This document shows positions 19,649 to 29,166 of a stretch of DNA of 64,000 nt, piece after piece. The DNA lies in the NCBI GenBank assembly GCA_938010435.1, contig CALLUS010000024.1, positions 1 through 64,000 on the forward strand, in the 5' to 3' direction. How positions within the stretch are numbered: the first letter of the stretch is position 1; every line of letters begins with the position of its first letter. The notes beneath the pieces are model-generated. The model was given only the letters and a program-made list of their open reading frames with translations. It had not been told where the DNA came from and made no database searches. The stretch is from an uncultured Rhizobiaceae group bacterium. Its GTDB lineage: Bacteria > Pseudomonadota > Alphaproteobacteria > Rhizobiales > Rhizobiaceae. A program made the translations under genes and the position numbers.

Positions 19649-21178
19649 ATGAAAAATTTCAAAATGAAAAGCATGTCGATTTGCAAACCATTGCTGGTCG
19701 CCGCATTCATGATCACAGCATGTGTTGGCAACGTGTTTGCGCAAGAAGGTGATCCTGAAGCCGGCAAAATTGTATTCAAATCATGTTCTGCATGTCACAC
19801 AGTGACAGAAGGTGCAAAAAGTGGTTTCGGACCTGTATTACGAGGTGTTGTTGGACGCGCCGCTGGTTCGTTTGAAGGATATAAATATGGCGGAAGCCTT
19901 AAAGAAGCCAATGCAAAAGGGCTGATCTGGGATAAAGAACAGCTCTTCAACTGGCTTGAAAATCCAAAAAACTTTCTAAAATCATATCTCGATGACCCTG
20001 CAGCCAAAAGCAAAATGCCACTCAAGGTCACTGATGAGAAAAAACGCCGCGATGTGATTGCTTATCTTGCATCACTGAGTGATGCGCCAAAAGAAAAAGC
20101 AGAAGCATCCGGCATGAGCCACGGGATGACGCCTTTTAAAGCCGATCAAATGAAATCAGGTGATCAGCCTGACGCAACAACAAATCTTGGGCGGGTACGC
20201 CAAACACTCGTTACTCCCCCTTTCGTCCCAGAACATGATCAGGTGGCAAAATCAGGCCCAAAAGTCATAGAAGTTGAATTGGTTGTTGAAGAGAAAAAAT
20301 GGGTCTTGGACGGCGATGGGACAGAAATTGTAGCACTGACCTTTAACGGATCTATTCCGGCACCGTTGATCGTTGCCCACGAAGGCGACTATGTCGAGCT
20401 GACGCTTAAAAACCCGGCTACCAACCTGATGGAACACAATATCGATCTGCATGCCGCAACCGGCGCACTTGGCGGTGCGGGAATCACAACCATTAGCCCT
20501 GGCGAACAGGCTGTCTTTCGTTTCAAAGCAACCAAAACAGGCGTATTTTTATATCACTGTGCCCCTGAAGGCTCCATGACACCTTACCATGTCACCCATG
20601 GCATGACCGGTGCCATTATGGTTCTGCCGCGCGATGGACTGAAAGACGATAAAGGCAACCAACTTAAATATGACCGTGCTTACTTTATCGGTGAAAACGA
20701 CTTTTACGTTCCCCGTGATGAGAACGGAAATTTCAAAAAGTATGAGACTGCCGGAGAAGATCTGACAGACTGGATTGCCTCTATGAAAACGCTTACTCCA
20801 AGCCATATCGTTTTCAATGGCCGGGTTGGTGCGCTCACTGGCAAAGGCGCTATGAAAGCAAATGTTGGCGAAACGGTTTTGTTTCTTCACGTTCAGGGCA
20901 ACCGCGATACAAGACTGCATTTGATTGGCGGTCATGGTGACTTCGTCTGGGAAACCGGATCATTCGCTTCACCACCCATGAAAGACCTTGAAACCTGGTT
21001 TGTTCGTGGCGGATCAGCTGGGGCTGCGCTTTACACATTCCGCCAACCCGGTGTGTACGCCTATCTAAATCACAATCTTATTGAGGCTGTAGAACTGGGT
21101 GCAGCAGCCCATGTGGTGGTCGAGGGTGAATGGAACGATGACCTGATGAAACAGGTCTATATCGGCCCACTTAAATAG
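19649..21178 (+). CDS. nirK: Copper nitrite reductase NirK with N-terminal cytochrome c domain
   Basis: This 509-residue exported protein has a signal peptide (1-31), a class I cytochrome c domain (about 33-145; haem site CSACH at 46-50, likely axial Met123 in SKMPLK), a linker of about 50 residues, and a complete two-cupredoxin NirK core. Copper ligands are intact: type 1 His263, Cys304, His314 and Met319; type 2 His268, His303 and His424; catalytic Asp266. The motifs are [34 protein letters not shown] and [16 protein letters not shown]. It reduces nitrite to NO in the periplasm. The spacing between Cys304 and His314 is one residue longer than in the classic enzymes. The best known haem-tethered NirKs carry the cytochrome at the C-terminus; here it is N-terminal. 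The start follows AAAGGAC. nirV follows after 8 bases. Confidence 0.95.
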   Translation: MKNFKMKSMSICKPLLVAAFMITACVGNVFAQEGDPEAGKIVFKSCSACHTVTEGAKSGFGPVLRGVVGRAAGSFEGYKYGGSLKEANAKGLIWDKEQLFNWLENPKNFLKSYLDDPAAKSKMPLKVTDEKKRRDVIAYLASLSDAPKEKAEASGMSHGMTPFKADQMKSGDQPDATTNLGRVRQTLVTPPFVPEHDQVAKSGPKVIEVELVVEEKKWVLDGDGTEIVALTFNGSIPAPLIVAHEGDYVELTLKNPATNLMEHNIDLHAATGALGGAGITTISPGEQAVFRFKATKTGVFLYHCAPEGSMTPYHVTHGMTGAIMVLPRDGLKDDKGNQLKYDRAYFIGENDFYVPRDENGNFKKYETAGEDLTDWIASMKTLTPSHIVFNGRVGALTGKGAMKANVGETVLFLHVQGNRDTRLHLIGGHGDFVWETGSFASPPMKDLETWFVRGGSAGAALYTFRQPGVYAYLNHNLIEAVELGAAAHVVVEGEWNDDLMKQVYIGPLK

Positions 21179-21186
21179 GTTTTGAT

Positions 21187-21909
21187 TTGACCTTATTACG
21201 AGGAATTACACTCCCCTTAAGTTTACTGGTGCTGGCATCAACTGCCAGCATTGGTGTAATCTGGTTACAATCAAAACCGAATGCACTTGCCGCTGAATAC
21301 CAACCTGATTTCATCAAAGTTGAGCTTTATAACGGCCAGGAAATGTTCGTTAGCCGCTATGAAGTCACGGTGAAACAATGGAACGCTTGTGTTTCCGTCG
21401 GTGCGTGTGAAGCGCTCACCAAGCATGACCAATTAGATCAAGACCATCCGGTAACCGGGGTGAATTGGTTTGATGTTCAAAACTATCTTTCTTGGTATCG
21501 CAGCCAAACCGGCACCTCTGTCAGACTACCCAGCCGTCAAGAATGGGTTGAACTTTCTGGAGATCATGCACCCGTTAAAAAGCAGGTCTTGTTTACTGAT
21601 CCTCGTCTGTCATGGGCGGCCAATTACGATATCACCGCCGGACCGCGTGACAGAGTCGTAAAGCCCACCGGTTCATTTGGTGTCAATGAATCGGGATTGT
21701 CAGACTTCAAAGGCAACGTTTGGGAATGGACGGACTCCCAATGCGGTGATCAAGTAGGAAACCAACAAAACTGCCGTTCAGGGCGCTATGCGATGGGCGA
21801 ACATGAGGCAATACTGAGTGATCTCATTCGCGACCCGGGCAATGCAAGTTGCGGTGCCGGTCTGCCCCCGGCAAACTTGGGGTTTAGATTGGTTTACACC
21901 TCAAGCTAA
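21187..21909 (+). CDS. nirV: NirV-like formylglycine-generating-enzyme-fold protein
   Basis: The 240-residue protein has an N-terminal membrane or signal segment (LPLSLLVLASTASIGVIWL) and a SUMF1/FGE-sulfatase fold: VSRYEVTVKQWNACV, HPVTGVNWFDVQNYLSWY, VRLPSRQEWVEL, DFKGNVWEWTDSQC and a final LGFRLVYT. NirV accompanies nirK in many denitrifiers; its role is not settled, with cofactor or maturation functions proposed. The only reasonable start is a TTG at 21187, 8 bases after the nirK stop, so translation probably depends on nirK. The protein is shorter than full formylglycine-generating enzymes. Confidence 0.88.
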   Translation: MTLLRGITLPLSLLVLASTASIGVIWLQSKPNALAAEYQPDFIKVELYNGQEMFVSRYEVTVKQWNACVSVGACEALTKHDQLDQDHPVTGVNWFDVQNYLSWYRSQTGTSVRLPSRQEWVELSGDHAPVKKQVLFTDPRLSWAANYDITAGPRDRVVKPTGSFGVNESGLSDFKGNVWEWTDSQCGDQVGNQQNCRSGRYAMGEHEAILSDLIRDPGNASCGAGLPPANLGFRLVYTSS

Positions 21910-22082
21910 TATCATCTCCAATTTCACATTATTTCGTGTCAATTTAACAAAACACCGACAAGCAGGAATCTGTAATTTAGTACAGTAATCTGAAAGAACA
22001 ACATCTAAGGGCTACCCATAATCGAGGTATGTGATGGATATTTTTCCGCCACACGCTCGTTAGAATACAAAGGGGAGCCACT

Positions 22083-23300
22083 ATGGATTTTGAGAATTTC
22101 TTTGATAGCGCTTTGACCGGTCTGCAAGACACCGGCAACTACCGCAGCTTTAATGATATCGAACGTCATTGTGGGAACATGCCAAGAGCCAGCCGTTATT
22201 GTGTCGATGGTGAATGTCGCGACATTACAGTGTGGTGCTCCAATGATTATCTGGGCATGGGCCAAAACCCATCCGTTATCAAAGAGATGCAATATGTGTT
22301 AGAGCGCTGCGGCGCAGGGTCCGGTGGCACCCGAAATATTTCAGGAACCAATCATTACCATGTCATTTTGGAAAAACTTCTGGCAAAATTACATGGTAAG
22401 GAATCCGCGCTTTTGTTCACTTCGGGCTATGTATCGAACTGGGCAAGCCTTGGAACACTCGCATCTAAAATTCCTGACCTCATCGTGTATTCCGATGAAC
22501 TCAATCACGCATCAATGATTGAAGGGCTTCGCCATTCAAGATGTGAAAAAAGAATATGGAAGCACAATTCGCCGGAAGATCTGGAGCGTCTAATGCGCGA
22601 AGACGACCCCAATGCTCCAAAACTTGTTGCCTTTGAGAGTGTCTATTCCATGGATGGAGACATAGCGCCTATTGCAGCGATTTGTGATGTTGCAGACAAA
22701 TATGGTGCAATGACCTATCTTGATGAAGTGCACGCCGTTGGTATGTACGGACCACATGGTGGGGGCATTGCAGAACGCGAAGGCTTAATGGACCGCATTT
22801 CAATCATCGAAGGAACGCTTGGTAAAGCCTTTGGTGTACTGGGCGGATACATTACAGGCTCTGAAAGAGTATGTGACTTCGTTCGCTCATTTTCTTCGGG
22901 TTTCATTTTTACAACCGCATTGCCGCCGGCCGTTGCAGCAGGCGCTGCAGAATCAATCAGACATTTGATGGACAGCGGCACTGAGCGATTGCGACACAAG
23001 AACCGTGTCAACGAAGTACGACGCCAGCTGGACCGCGTGGGCATTCCACATCTGGAAAATCCAAGTCATATCATTCCGGTAATTGTGGGAGATGCCAAGA
23101 AATGCAAATGGATTTCAGACCTCTTACTTGATTCCTATGGCATCTACGTCCAACCGATCAACTATCCAACCGTTCCAGTCGGAACTGAGCGGCTTCGCAT
23201 TACACCGTCTCCTCTTCATAGCGATGAAGACATACGCCACCTTGTCTCGGCGCTTAGCGATATCTGGTCTCAATGTGCACTTGCCCGCGTTGCAGCGTAA
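22083..23300 (+). CDS. hemA: 5-aminolevulinate synthase
   Basis: The 405-residue protein is a full-length ALA synthase. It condenses glycine and succinyl-CoA on PLP, the first step of alphaproteobacterial haem synthesis. Signatures are [50 protein letters not shown] and [13 protein letters not shown], with Lys248 as the PLP Schiff-base residue. The ATG at 22083 follows AGGGGAGCC. Many relatives have two copies, one of them linked to anaerobic growth; this one directly after nirK-nirV may be the accessory copy (hemT-type) that supplies haem for the cytochromes here. The 173-base upstream gap shows no clear FNR site. Confidence 0.95.
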   Translation: MDFENFFDSALTGLQDTGNYRSFNDIERHCGNMPRASRYCVDGECRDITVWCSNDYLGMGQNPSVIKEMQYVLERCGAGSGGTRNISGTNHYHVILEKLLAKLHGKESALLFTSGYVSNWASLGTLASKIPDLIVYSDELNHASMIEGLRHSRCEKRIWKHNSPEDLERLMREDDPNAPKLVAFESVYSMDGDIAPIAAICDVADKYGAMTYLDEVHAVGMYGPHGGGIAEREGLMDRISIIEGTLGKAFGVLGGYITGSERVCDFVRSFSSGFIFTTALPPAVAAGAAESIRHLMDSGTERLRHKNRVNEVRRQLDRVGIPHLENPSHIIPVIVGDAKKCKWISDLLLDSYGIYVQPINYPTVPVGTERLRITPSPLHSDEDIRHLVSALSDIWSQCALARVAA

Positions 23301-23523
23301 ATCGCGAAGATAGTCATATATTTTTCAATTTATTCGATAAAAACCATGTCGGAATTCTATTAAATTCCAATTTGATAGCCAATTGAATACAAGTAAAATA
23401 CGGATTCTGGACGCGTGAATCAGACCCGGAAGATCATTTTCCCGGTTAAAATTGAGCAATTTTCTGAAATCAAAAAGAACGAAACATTCATATATATATT
23501 ATGCCTTTATATTGCCTTGCGTC

Positions 23524-24003
23524 ATGCCAAAGGCAGCTCTGAAACAGTATATGGATCGAAAATTGAAGGTAATTACCCCTGTTGATGTAGATTTAGCGGT
23601 AAATGCAATTTCCAAATTATCTTTGGCTTGTATTATTACGAACGACTTGAGAGGACCTAAAGCCTCCAAGATAGTCAAAGTCAATGATGCCTTTGCCAAA
23701 ATGTTTGGATACAATCGCAACGATTTAATCGGAAAGTCGGCAAAAATTTTTCAAGGCAAAGAAACTGACATTGAAGGGCTTCGCCAATTCCGAAGCGAAC
23801 TCGATTCGATCGGTCATTCAAGTATTACTGTTGTTAATTATCGTCAAGATGGAACACCTTTTGAAGTTATGCTGGTAGCGTCGCATGTGGATGCTCTCCT
23901 AAAAATCAACAATACCCCTGAATGTGCATTCGTTTGTTTTGCTTACTATGTTTCTGATGCCAAACTTTGTCTATCAAAGACAAATCCAAGAACTTTAAAT
24001 TGA
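23524..24003 (+). CDS. LOV-like PAS-domain protein lacking the photoactive cysteine
   Basis: The protein is 159 residues from the ATG at 23524; an in-frame TTG at 23452 would add 24 residues, and neither has a good ribosome-binding site. A single PAS domain covers most of the protein: IVKVNDAFAKMFGYNRNDLIG, then KSAKIFQGKETD, then VVNYRQDGTPFEVML. The NYRxDGTPF strand and QGxETD are typical of LOV domains, but the site that reads GxNCRFLQG in photoactive LOVs is GKSAKIFQG here, so the flavin-adduct Cys is replaced by Ala. There is no output domain, so it would act as a short sensor on a partner. It may bind FMN as a redox sensor or be a plain PAS protein. Confidence 0.7.
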   Translation: MPKAALKQYMDRKLKVITPVDVDLAVNAISKLSLACIITNDLRGPKASKIVKVNDAFAKMFGYNRNDLIGKSAKIFQGKETDIEGLRQFRSELDSIGHSSITVVNYRQDGTPFEVMLVASHVDALLKINNTPECAFVCFAYYVSDAKLCLSKTNPRTLN

Positions 24004-24063
24004 TGGCAACTAAAATTGTCACATCTTAAATATTGATGAGAAGCTCAATATTCATTGAATAAA

Positions 24064-24108
24064 AAATTGCCTGCATGCCATCCAGAGGTTGGGCTTGCAG
24101 GGCAATTT
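24064..24108 (+). terminator. Hairpin terminator after the LOV-like gene
   Basis: AAATTGCC-TGCA-TGCC pairs with GGGC-TTGCA-GGGCAATTT, with one bulge and one mismatch, across an 11-base loop. GGATTTT follows on the plus strand. It sits between this gene and the convergent dps gene and may serve both. Confidence 0.6.
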
Positions 24109-24216
24109 GGATTTTAAATGTTCTCGTCATTTGAGCTAAGAAAACGATTTTCGATTTGGCCAAACATCAAGATTTAACGGCCGAATTTCGCATAGCTATG
24201 TGGAGAGAAACGAACT

Positions 24217-24684
24217 CTATTTAGGTTCTATCTGCGCACCGACCATCCAGCACAACTCATCAATTTTTCTGGACATCGATGTCAAAAGATCTGCAGATCC
24301 GTCATCTTCCAATTCAGCAACAGTTCTTACATTTCCGCGCACCAACATCTTCAATTGAAATAGCGCTTTAGAGAAGGCTTCAATGTGCTGGTCTGACTTC
24401 GTAATATCCACCGGGTAATCCGGCAATTGCGAGCCTTTTGCAACATGTTTGACTGTGGCTTTAACCTGGCCGCCAATTGCGGCAATACGTTCGGCCAACT
24501 CATCAGCAAAACCAGTAAGACTTTCAAAAACTGAATCAAAAAACTCATGAAGTGACAAGAAGTTTCGTCCCGTCACTGTCCAATGAGCCTGTTTTGCATG
24601 GCTCGCGAGAGCTAAAATATCGTGAAGTCGGTCATGTAAAATCACACATACATCACCGTTCGGGGGGGAATATCTTTTTGGCAT
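24217..24684 (-). CDS. dps: Dps-family ferritin-like protein
   Basis: The 155-residue protein matches the Dps family of twelve-subunit iron-storage and DNA-protection shells. The inter-subunit ferroxidase residues are visible: His34 in KQAHWTVTG, His46 and Asp50 in LHEFFDSVFE, and Asp61/Glu62 in FADELAERI. It oxidises ferrous iron with peroxide and so limits hydroxyl radical formation. The N-terminus (PKRYSPPNGD) is short, with few basic residues, so direct DNA binding is doubtful. It converges with the LOV-like gene. Identity is clear. Confidence 0.93.
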   Translation of the reverse strand: MPKRYSPPNGDVCVILHDRLHDILALASHAKQAHWTVTGRNFLSLHEFFDSVFESLTGFADELAERIAAIGGQVKATVKHVAKGSQLPDYPVDITKSDQHIEAFSKALFQLKMLVRGNVRTVAELEDDGSADLLTSMSRKIDELCWMVGAQIEPK

Positions 24685-25245
24685 GTTTATTCTCGATTCA
24701 GTTCGATTAGATTCTCAATTTTGATCAACATTTAATCTCAATAGGAGGCTTCAATCACCGTTTATCAACGGTAAATTGCGCCTGTTAAATCGATATATAG
24801 TTGTTCGGTTTCGTTGTTATTTGTTTGTTCTTTATGAGCTTTTTGGGCACTAATTTTATCCCAAATTCTTGCGCAATTTCGTCTGCATTCATAAAATTTC
24901 AAAAGATCTTTAGAGTCTTTTTCAAACTTGACCGTCCAGCAGAAACCAAAAAACGACGAAATAAAAGATGACTTCTCAGTAATATCTTACACACACACCA
25001 ATTTCACATCGTCAATAAATTGCAAAGAAATACATCTTCAACACATTGTTTTTATGGATCGATTCCTAAGTCATGTATGAAAATAATTTTCTTTGGAATC
25101 TAAAAATTTCAGATTCTTGCGTTTATTGGGCCAATACCACTCAAAATTGAAGACTTTTGCGGACAATTTTGGTACGCTGTCCATAGGCGAGAGGTGATGC
25201 TGTTATAATATAGGTCATTTCTGCCCAAGGCAGGAAACTTGCAAT
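24685..25245. other. AT-rich intergenic region between dps and an AraC gene
   Basis: These 560 bases hold the divergent promoters of dps and the AraC-type gene. TATAAT at 25204-25209 is a likely -10 for the latter. I see no coding frame, RNA gene or strong repeat. Confidence 0.5.
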
Positions 25246-26088
25246 ATGAACGCCCAGAGACAGATTCCATGGCCACGAGAAGGCAAATCGTTGTCACATG
25301 GTGATTTAACAGTCGGCTACGCGGCTCCGGTAGAAAACTTGGAAACAGAATGTGTGTTGCCGTTCAGCATAATTGCTTTGCAGCAAAATTCATTTATCGC
25401 AGAGACTGAATTAGGATCAAGAAAGCAACAACGCATCAAAGTGAATGCCGGAGACTTTGGATACATTCCCAAAGGCGTTTGGCAAAAAACCAGAGCAAAA
25501 AAATCTGGCGGATACCTTTATCTCGTTTTTGACGATACTCTAAGAGAGCGTTGCGAACAGGAATTAGGCATTGTTGACCCACTTTATAATCCAATCGATG
25601 CTACAAGTTTGGAACGCGGTCCTCAGTACACAGCTTTGATGAACGACTTTCTTGGGTCTGACGGCTTAGGTGGACGTATGCGATCTGAAGCACTGGCCTC
25701 GTTGTTGATCTGTGAAATCTTAAACTTCAGAGGAGCAGCGCATGAAAACGTGCGTATTGGTCTCGGAAAGAGTAAAATTGCACGTATTACAGAATACGTG
25801 GATGAACACACGGAAGAGCAACTAAGTTTAGCTACGTTGGCACAGATTGCTGGCGTCAGCGTATTCCACTTTGCCAGAATGTTTAAAATCGATACTGGTA
25901 TGACACCGCACAAATTTGTGTTGCATCATCGTGTCAAAAAAGCTCGTGAAATGCTTGAAATGGGCGACAAAGCTGTGGCCGAAATTGCCTATGACGTTGG
26001 TTTCTCATCCCAAAGCCACATGATATCAAGCTTCAAACGTTATGTCGGAACAAGCCCTGGCAGATACCGTAAAATAATACAAAAATAA
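25246..26088 (+). CDS. AraC family transcriptional regulator
   Basis: The 280-residue protein has a C-terminal AraC DNA-binding domain with two helix-turn-helix motifs (about 185-275). The signature stretches are LSLATLAQIAGVSVFHFARMFK, MTPHKFVLHHRVKKAREML and VAEIAYDVGFSSQSHMISSFKR. The N-terminal half (about 1-170) is a cupin-like sensing domain without a recognisable ligand site. It converges on the thiolase gene. The start is preceded by GGCAGGAAACTTGCAAT. The target genes are unknown. Confidence 0.92.
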   Translation: MNAQRQIPWPREGKSLSHGDLTVGYAAPVENLETECVLPFSIIALQQNSFIAETELGSRKQQRIKVNAGDFGYIPKGVWQKTRAKKSGGYLYLVFDDTLRERCEQELGIVDPLYNPIDATSLERGPQYTALMNDFLGSDGLGGRMRSEALASLLICEILNFRGAAHENVRIGLGKSKIARITEYVDEHTEEQLSLATLAQIAGVSVFHFARMFKIDTGMTPHKFVLHHRVKKAREMLEMGDKAVAEIAYDVGFSSQSHMISSFKRYVGTSPGRYRKIIQK

Positions 26089-26117
26089 AAATAATACTGT
26101 CAGAGGCAGGTCGTATT

Positions 26118-27374
26118 TTACGGCCGTCTCAATAAGCAAACTGTGCCTTGGCCACCATCTGCACATATTGAAACAATTGCCAAACTGCCGGACGGGTGGT
26201 CTGATAATTCTTTGCATGCTTGGCTTAATATACGTGAACCGGTTGCTCCAAACGGATGACCGATTGCCAATGAGCCACCATTTGGATTGAGTCTGTCTAT
26301 CGGGAAGCTGCCGAACTCCTCATCCACACCGGCTTTTTCGCGACGGTAATCACTGTCAGAAATCATTTTGATATTGGCTAATACTTGAGCAGCAAAAGCC
26401 TCATGAATCTCCCAAAGTGCAATATCATCAAATTTAAGCTTATTACGTGCAAGCAGTTTGGGTATAGCGCGTGCTGGCGCCATGAGGATACCCTCAACTG
26501 AATAATCCATCGCCTCCACCTGCCAGTCGACCAATTCGGCCGCATGGTTGTTATCAATCTGCTCAAGACCTTTTTCATCGCTCACCCAAATCGCACTCGC
26601 ACCATCTGTGAGGGGGGAAGAATTGCCAGCGGTTAACGTTCCAGCATCACTACGATCAAACACCGGTTTGAGGGAGGTCAACTTTTCCAGATTTGAATCT
26701 GCTCTAGGAATACTATCGGCATTGATGTCTGAAACACTCACCAACAAATCATCAAAAAAGCCATCTTTCTGGGCAGCAGTCGCTCTCTTATGGCTTTGAT
26801 AGGCCAGTTCATCTTGTTCTGACCTGGGAATTTCAAAGCGCTTGGCGGTATCTTCGGTATGTTCACCCATCGAGCGGCCGGATATCCGGTTGGCCCACCC
26901 TTTGATGGGAAGATCAAAACTATCAGCCTTAACTTGCTCAATGGCTTTTAAGGCTTCCGCCGGGTTCGTCATCGCCAATCCGGCAATCATTTGTGCGATA
27001 TCCGGTTTCAACGCAATCGGCACGCGGCTCATCACTTCAACACCGCCAACCAGCGCCAGGTGCATTCCGCCACGGCCCATCATGCCGGCAGCCTGAATCG
27101 TTCCCATCATGCTGGTAGAACATGCGAGAATTGTCGAATAGGCGGGAATCTCGGCATCCAAACCCGCTTCAAGCAACAATTCCCGAGATAGATTTGAGAT
27201 TGCTGGACTTGGGATCACCTGCCCCCAAACCATTAGGTCGGGACGGGCTTCGGCAGCCATTGCTTCCACGACGGGTTTGGAAATCGAGATCGAATCCATA
27301 CTAGCAAAATGAGTTCCAGCTTTGACAAAGGGCGTTCTCTTACCTGACGTGATAAAAACTCGAGTCATTTTCAT
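26118..27374 (-). CDS. Acetyl-CoA C-acyltransferase (thiolase)
   Basis: The 418-residue protein is a thiolase of the FadI/FadA type. The nucleophilic Cys85 is in ACSTSMMG, the catalytic His in AIGHPFGATGSR, and the second Cys in SICADGGQGTV. It cleaves 3-ketoacyl-CoA, or condenses acyl-CoAs, in the cytoplasm. It is a single gene without the usual hydratase/dehydrogenase partner next to it, so it may serve a branched or short-chain pathway rather than general beta-oxidation. The ATG at 27374 and one two codons later are both possible; AAAAGG is better spaced for the second. Confidence 0.93.
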   Translation of the reverse strand: MKMTRVFITSGKRTPFVKAGTHFASMDSISISKPVVEAMAAEARPDLMVWGQVIPSPAISNLSRELLLEAGLDAEIPAYSTILACSTSMMGTIQAAGMMGRGGMHLALVGGVEVMSRVPIALKPDIAQMIAGLAMTNPAEALKAIEQVKADSFDLPIKGWANRISGRSMGEHTEDTAKRFEIPRSEQDELAYQSHKRATAAQKDGFFDDLLVSVSDINADSIPRADSNLEKLTSLKPVFDRSDAGTLTAGNSSPLTDGASAIWVSDEKGLEQIDNNHAAELVDWQVEAMDYSVEGILMAPARAIPKLLARNKLKFDDIALWEIHEAFAAQVLANIKMISDSDYRREKAGVDEEFGSFPIDRLNPNGGSLAIGHPFGATGSRILSQACKELSDHPSGSLAIVSICADGGQGTVCLLRRP

Positions 27375-27433
27375 TACCTTTTCAACGGTTCAGATTGCGG
27401 GACTTCGTTGTGCCCGCAATCTGGTTGATTGAT

Positions 27434-28390
27434 TTAGCGGATATTGCGGGCCTTCAGAAATGCACGAATCTTAGACGCAATCAATGGACCATCTTCTTCA
27501 AGCGCGAAGTGACCGGTATCAAGAATATTATAGTCAACATCCTTGGCATCACGCTTTAAACCTTCGGCACCGGGAACAGGAAAGAAAGCATCATTCTTTG
27601 CCCAAACCACAAGTACAGGAGGTTGATTTTTCTTCAGATATTCCTGCCATTCAGGGTAGCGCGCCACGTTGTTGCGATAGTCATAAAACAGACCTAGCTG
27701 AACCTTGTGCTGACCCGGACGTGACAATGACTGATGATCTAGCAACCAATTATCTGGTAAAATGGCATCTGGGTTTCGGGTTCCGTGAGTGTATTGCCAA
27801 CGTAGGCCACCGAGACCAAAGACATTAGTCGCAATCTTCTTTTCAAGTTCTGCATCACGACCTTTCCAAAGTTGCATGATTGGTGCCCATGCTTCCTTGT
27901 TCAGACCTTCTTCATAGATATTACCATTTTGGAAAATCAAAGCTGAAACACGCTCTGGATGTTTTGTTGCAATTCGCATTCCAACCGGTGCGCCGTAGTC
28001 TTGTAAATAAAGCGAATATTTTGAAATCTTCCGCTGCTGCAAAAAACGATCGACCGTATTTGCAATATTATCGAACGAATACTCATAGTTTGCTGCAGTA
28101 GGAAAATCACTCGCACCAAAACCAGGATAATCCATCGCGATAACATAATGGTCATCGCCCAATTCTCTGATCAGGTTTCGGTATTGGTGTGAAGAACTTG
28201 GGAATCCATGCAGTAAGACAACTGCAGAATCTGAAGGCTTACCTGACTCACGGTAAAATAGCTTAACGCCATCCACCGTCTCATATCCGAACCGGACTTC
28301 TGTTGCACCGGCATAAGCAGATTGGCTGAAAAAACTCAGTCCCATGATGAGCCAAAACAATGGCAGTTTGAACAATTTATTCACGTTCAT
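27434..28390 (-). CDS. Exported alpha/beta hydrolase (epoxide hydrolase/dehalogenase-like)
   Basis: From the ATG at 28390 the protein has 318 residues with a clear signal peptide (KLFKLPLFWLIMGLSFFSQS, cleavage after AYA). Upstream in-frame codons are unlikely. The alpha/beta fold shows HGFPSSSHQYRNL (oxyanion region), MDYPGFGASD and the nucleophile elbow LQDYGAPVG, with Asp rather than Ser as nucleophile. The distal His is in DTGHFALEED. An Asp nucleophile is typical of epoxide hydrolases and haloalkane dehalogenases; the substrate is unknown. It lies 122 bases after the cupin gene on the same strand, so the two exported proteins are probably co-transcribed. Confidence 0.87.
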   Translation of the reverse strand: MNVNKLFKLPLFWLIMGLSFFSQSAYAGATEVRFGYETVDGVKLFYRESGKPSDSAVVLLHGFPSSSHQYRNLIRELGDDHYVIAMDYPGFGASDFPTAANYEYSFDNIANTVDRFLQQRKISKYSLYLQDYGAPVGMRIATKHPERVSALIFQNGNIYEEGLNKEAWAPIMQLWKGRDAELEKKIATNVFGLGGLRWQYTHGTRNPDAILPDNWLLDHQSLSRPGQHKVQLGLFYDYRNNVARYPEWQEYLKKNQPPVLVVWAKNDAFFPVPGAEGLKRDAKDVDYNILDTGHFALEEDGPLIASKIRAFLKARNIR

Positions 28391-28512
28391 ATCCCTTCTG
28401 ATTAATGGGCAAGTCACCCATTCTTGATTGTGTAATGTCGCGTACCGGATTGAGCCTAACCTGCCAGAAATACACCGCCTGATGACCAAATTAGAATTCG
28501 ACAAATTTGCGT

Positions 28513-28980
28513 TTATTCTGTCGGCTTAAAGTCGAACGACTTTTGCGAGAACATAAAAAACTCACAAGGTGTATCTGAAACACACGCTGTGGTGTGGACA
28601 CTTCCAGCTTTTACCGACCAAAAAGAGCCGGGCTTTAACAACGGTGGATTGGTCTCACCTTTGAAAGGGTTTGTCATTTCACCAGACAAAACAACCGCTC
28701 TGTAATCATGTGAGTGAACATGAGGTGGCGTTTCGAAATTCCCTGGAAATTTTCCAAAAGTTCCATGCTGACCGGAGCTACGGTCACCGTAGGCCGCCGC
28801 AAAATTGATTGTATCATTGCCGGGGAAAGCAGGGACAAACTTCTTTTGCTCAACTGGCAACGCTTTATCTATCACGTTTTGAGCATTGGCAGGCGCCTTT
28901 GAAGCTAACATCAGGCTAAAACCGCCCAAGAGAGCGATCTTAACAAATGTTGATAAAGTGGAATAAGATCTCATATTCAT
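28513..28980 (-). CDS. Exported cupin protein (DUF4437-like)
   Basis: The 155-residue protein has a signal peptide (FVKIALLGGFSLMLASKAPANA) and a cupin domain resembling DUF4437. Metal ligands are probable in PPHVHSHDYRAVVLSG (His residues) and in the later GSVHTTACVS. Its function is unknown; small secreted cupins of this sort may be dioxygenase-like or binding proteins. The ATG at 28980 follows GAGGAAA. It is upstream of the alpha/beta hydrolase on the same strand. The region upstream holds a structured RNA candidate ending in eight T on the same strand at 29167. Confidence 0.8.
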   Translation of the reverse strand: MNMRSYSTLSTFVKIALLGGFSLMLASKAPANAQNVIDKALPVEQKKFVPAFPGNDTINFAAAYGDRSSGQHGTFGKFPGNFETPPHVHSHDYRAVVLSGEMTNPFKGETNPPLLKPGSFWSVKAGSVHTTACVSDTPCEFFMFSQKSFDFKPTE

Positions 28981-29166
28981 TTTCCTCTATTTCAATTGCG
29001 GTGTTACTCAAACGTTTGACCAATACGTGCGTCACGTAAGGAAGGTTCACGGTCTCAATGAATTCCAAAATGCGGTATGGCATTGTTTATTGACGCTTTA
29101 ACAACCCTTATGAGTTGAGACTTATTATCGCGATCAGGCTTATGTGCACATTGCTTCATGTTGTGT

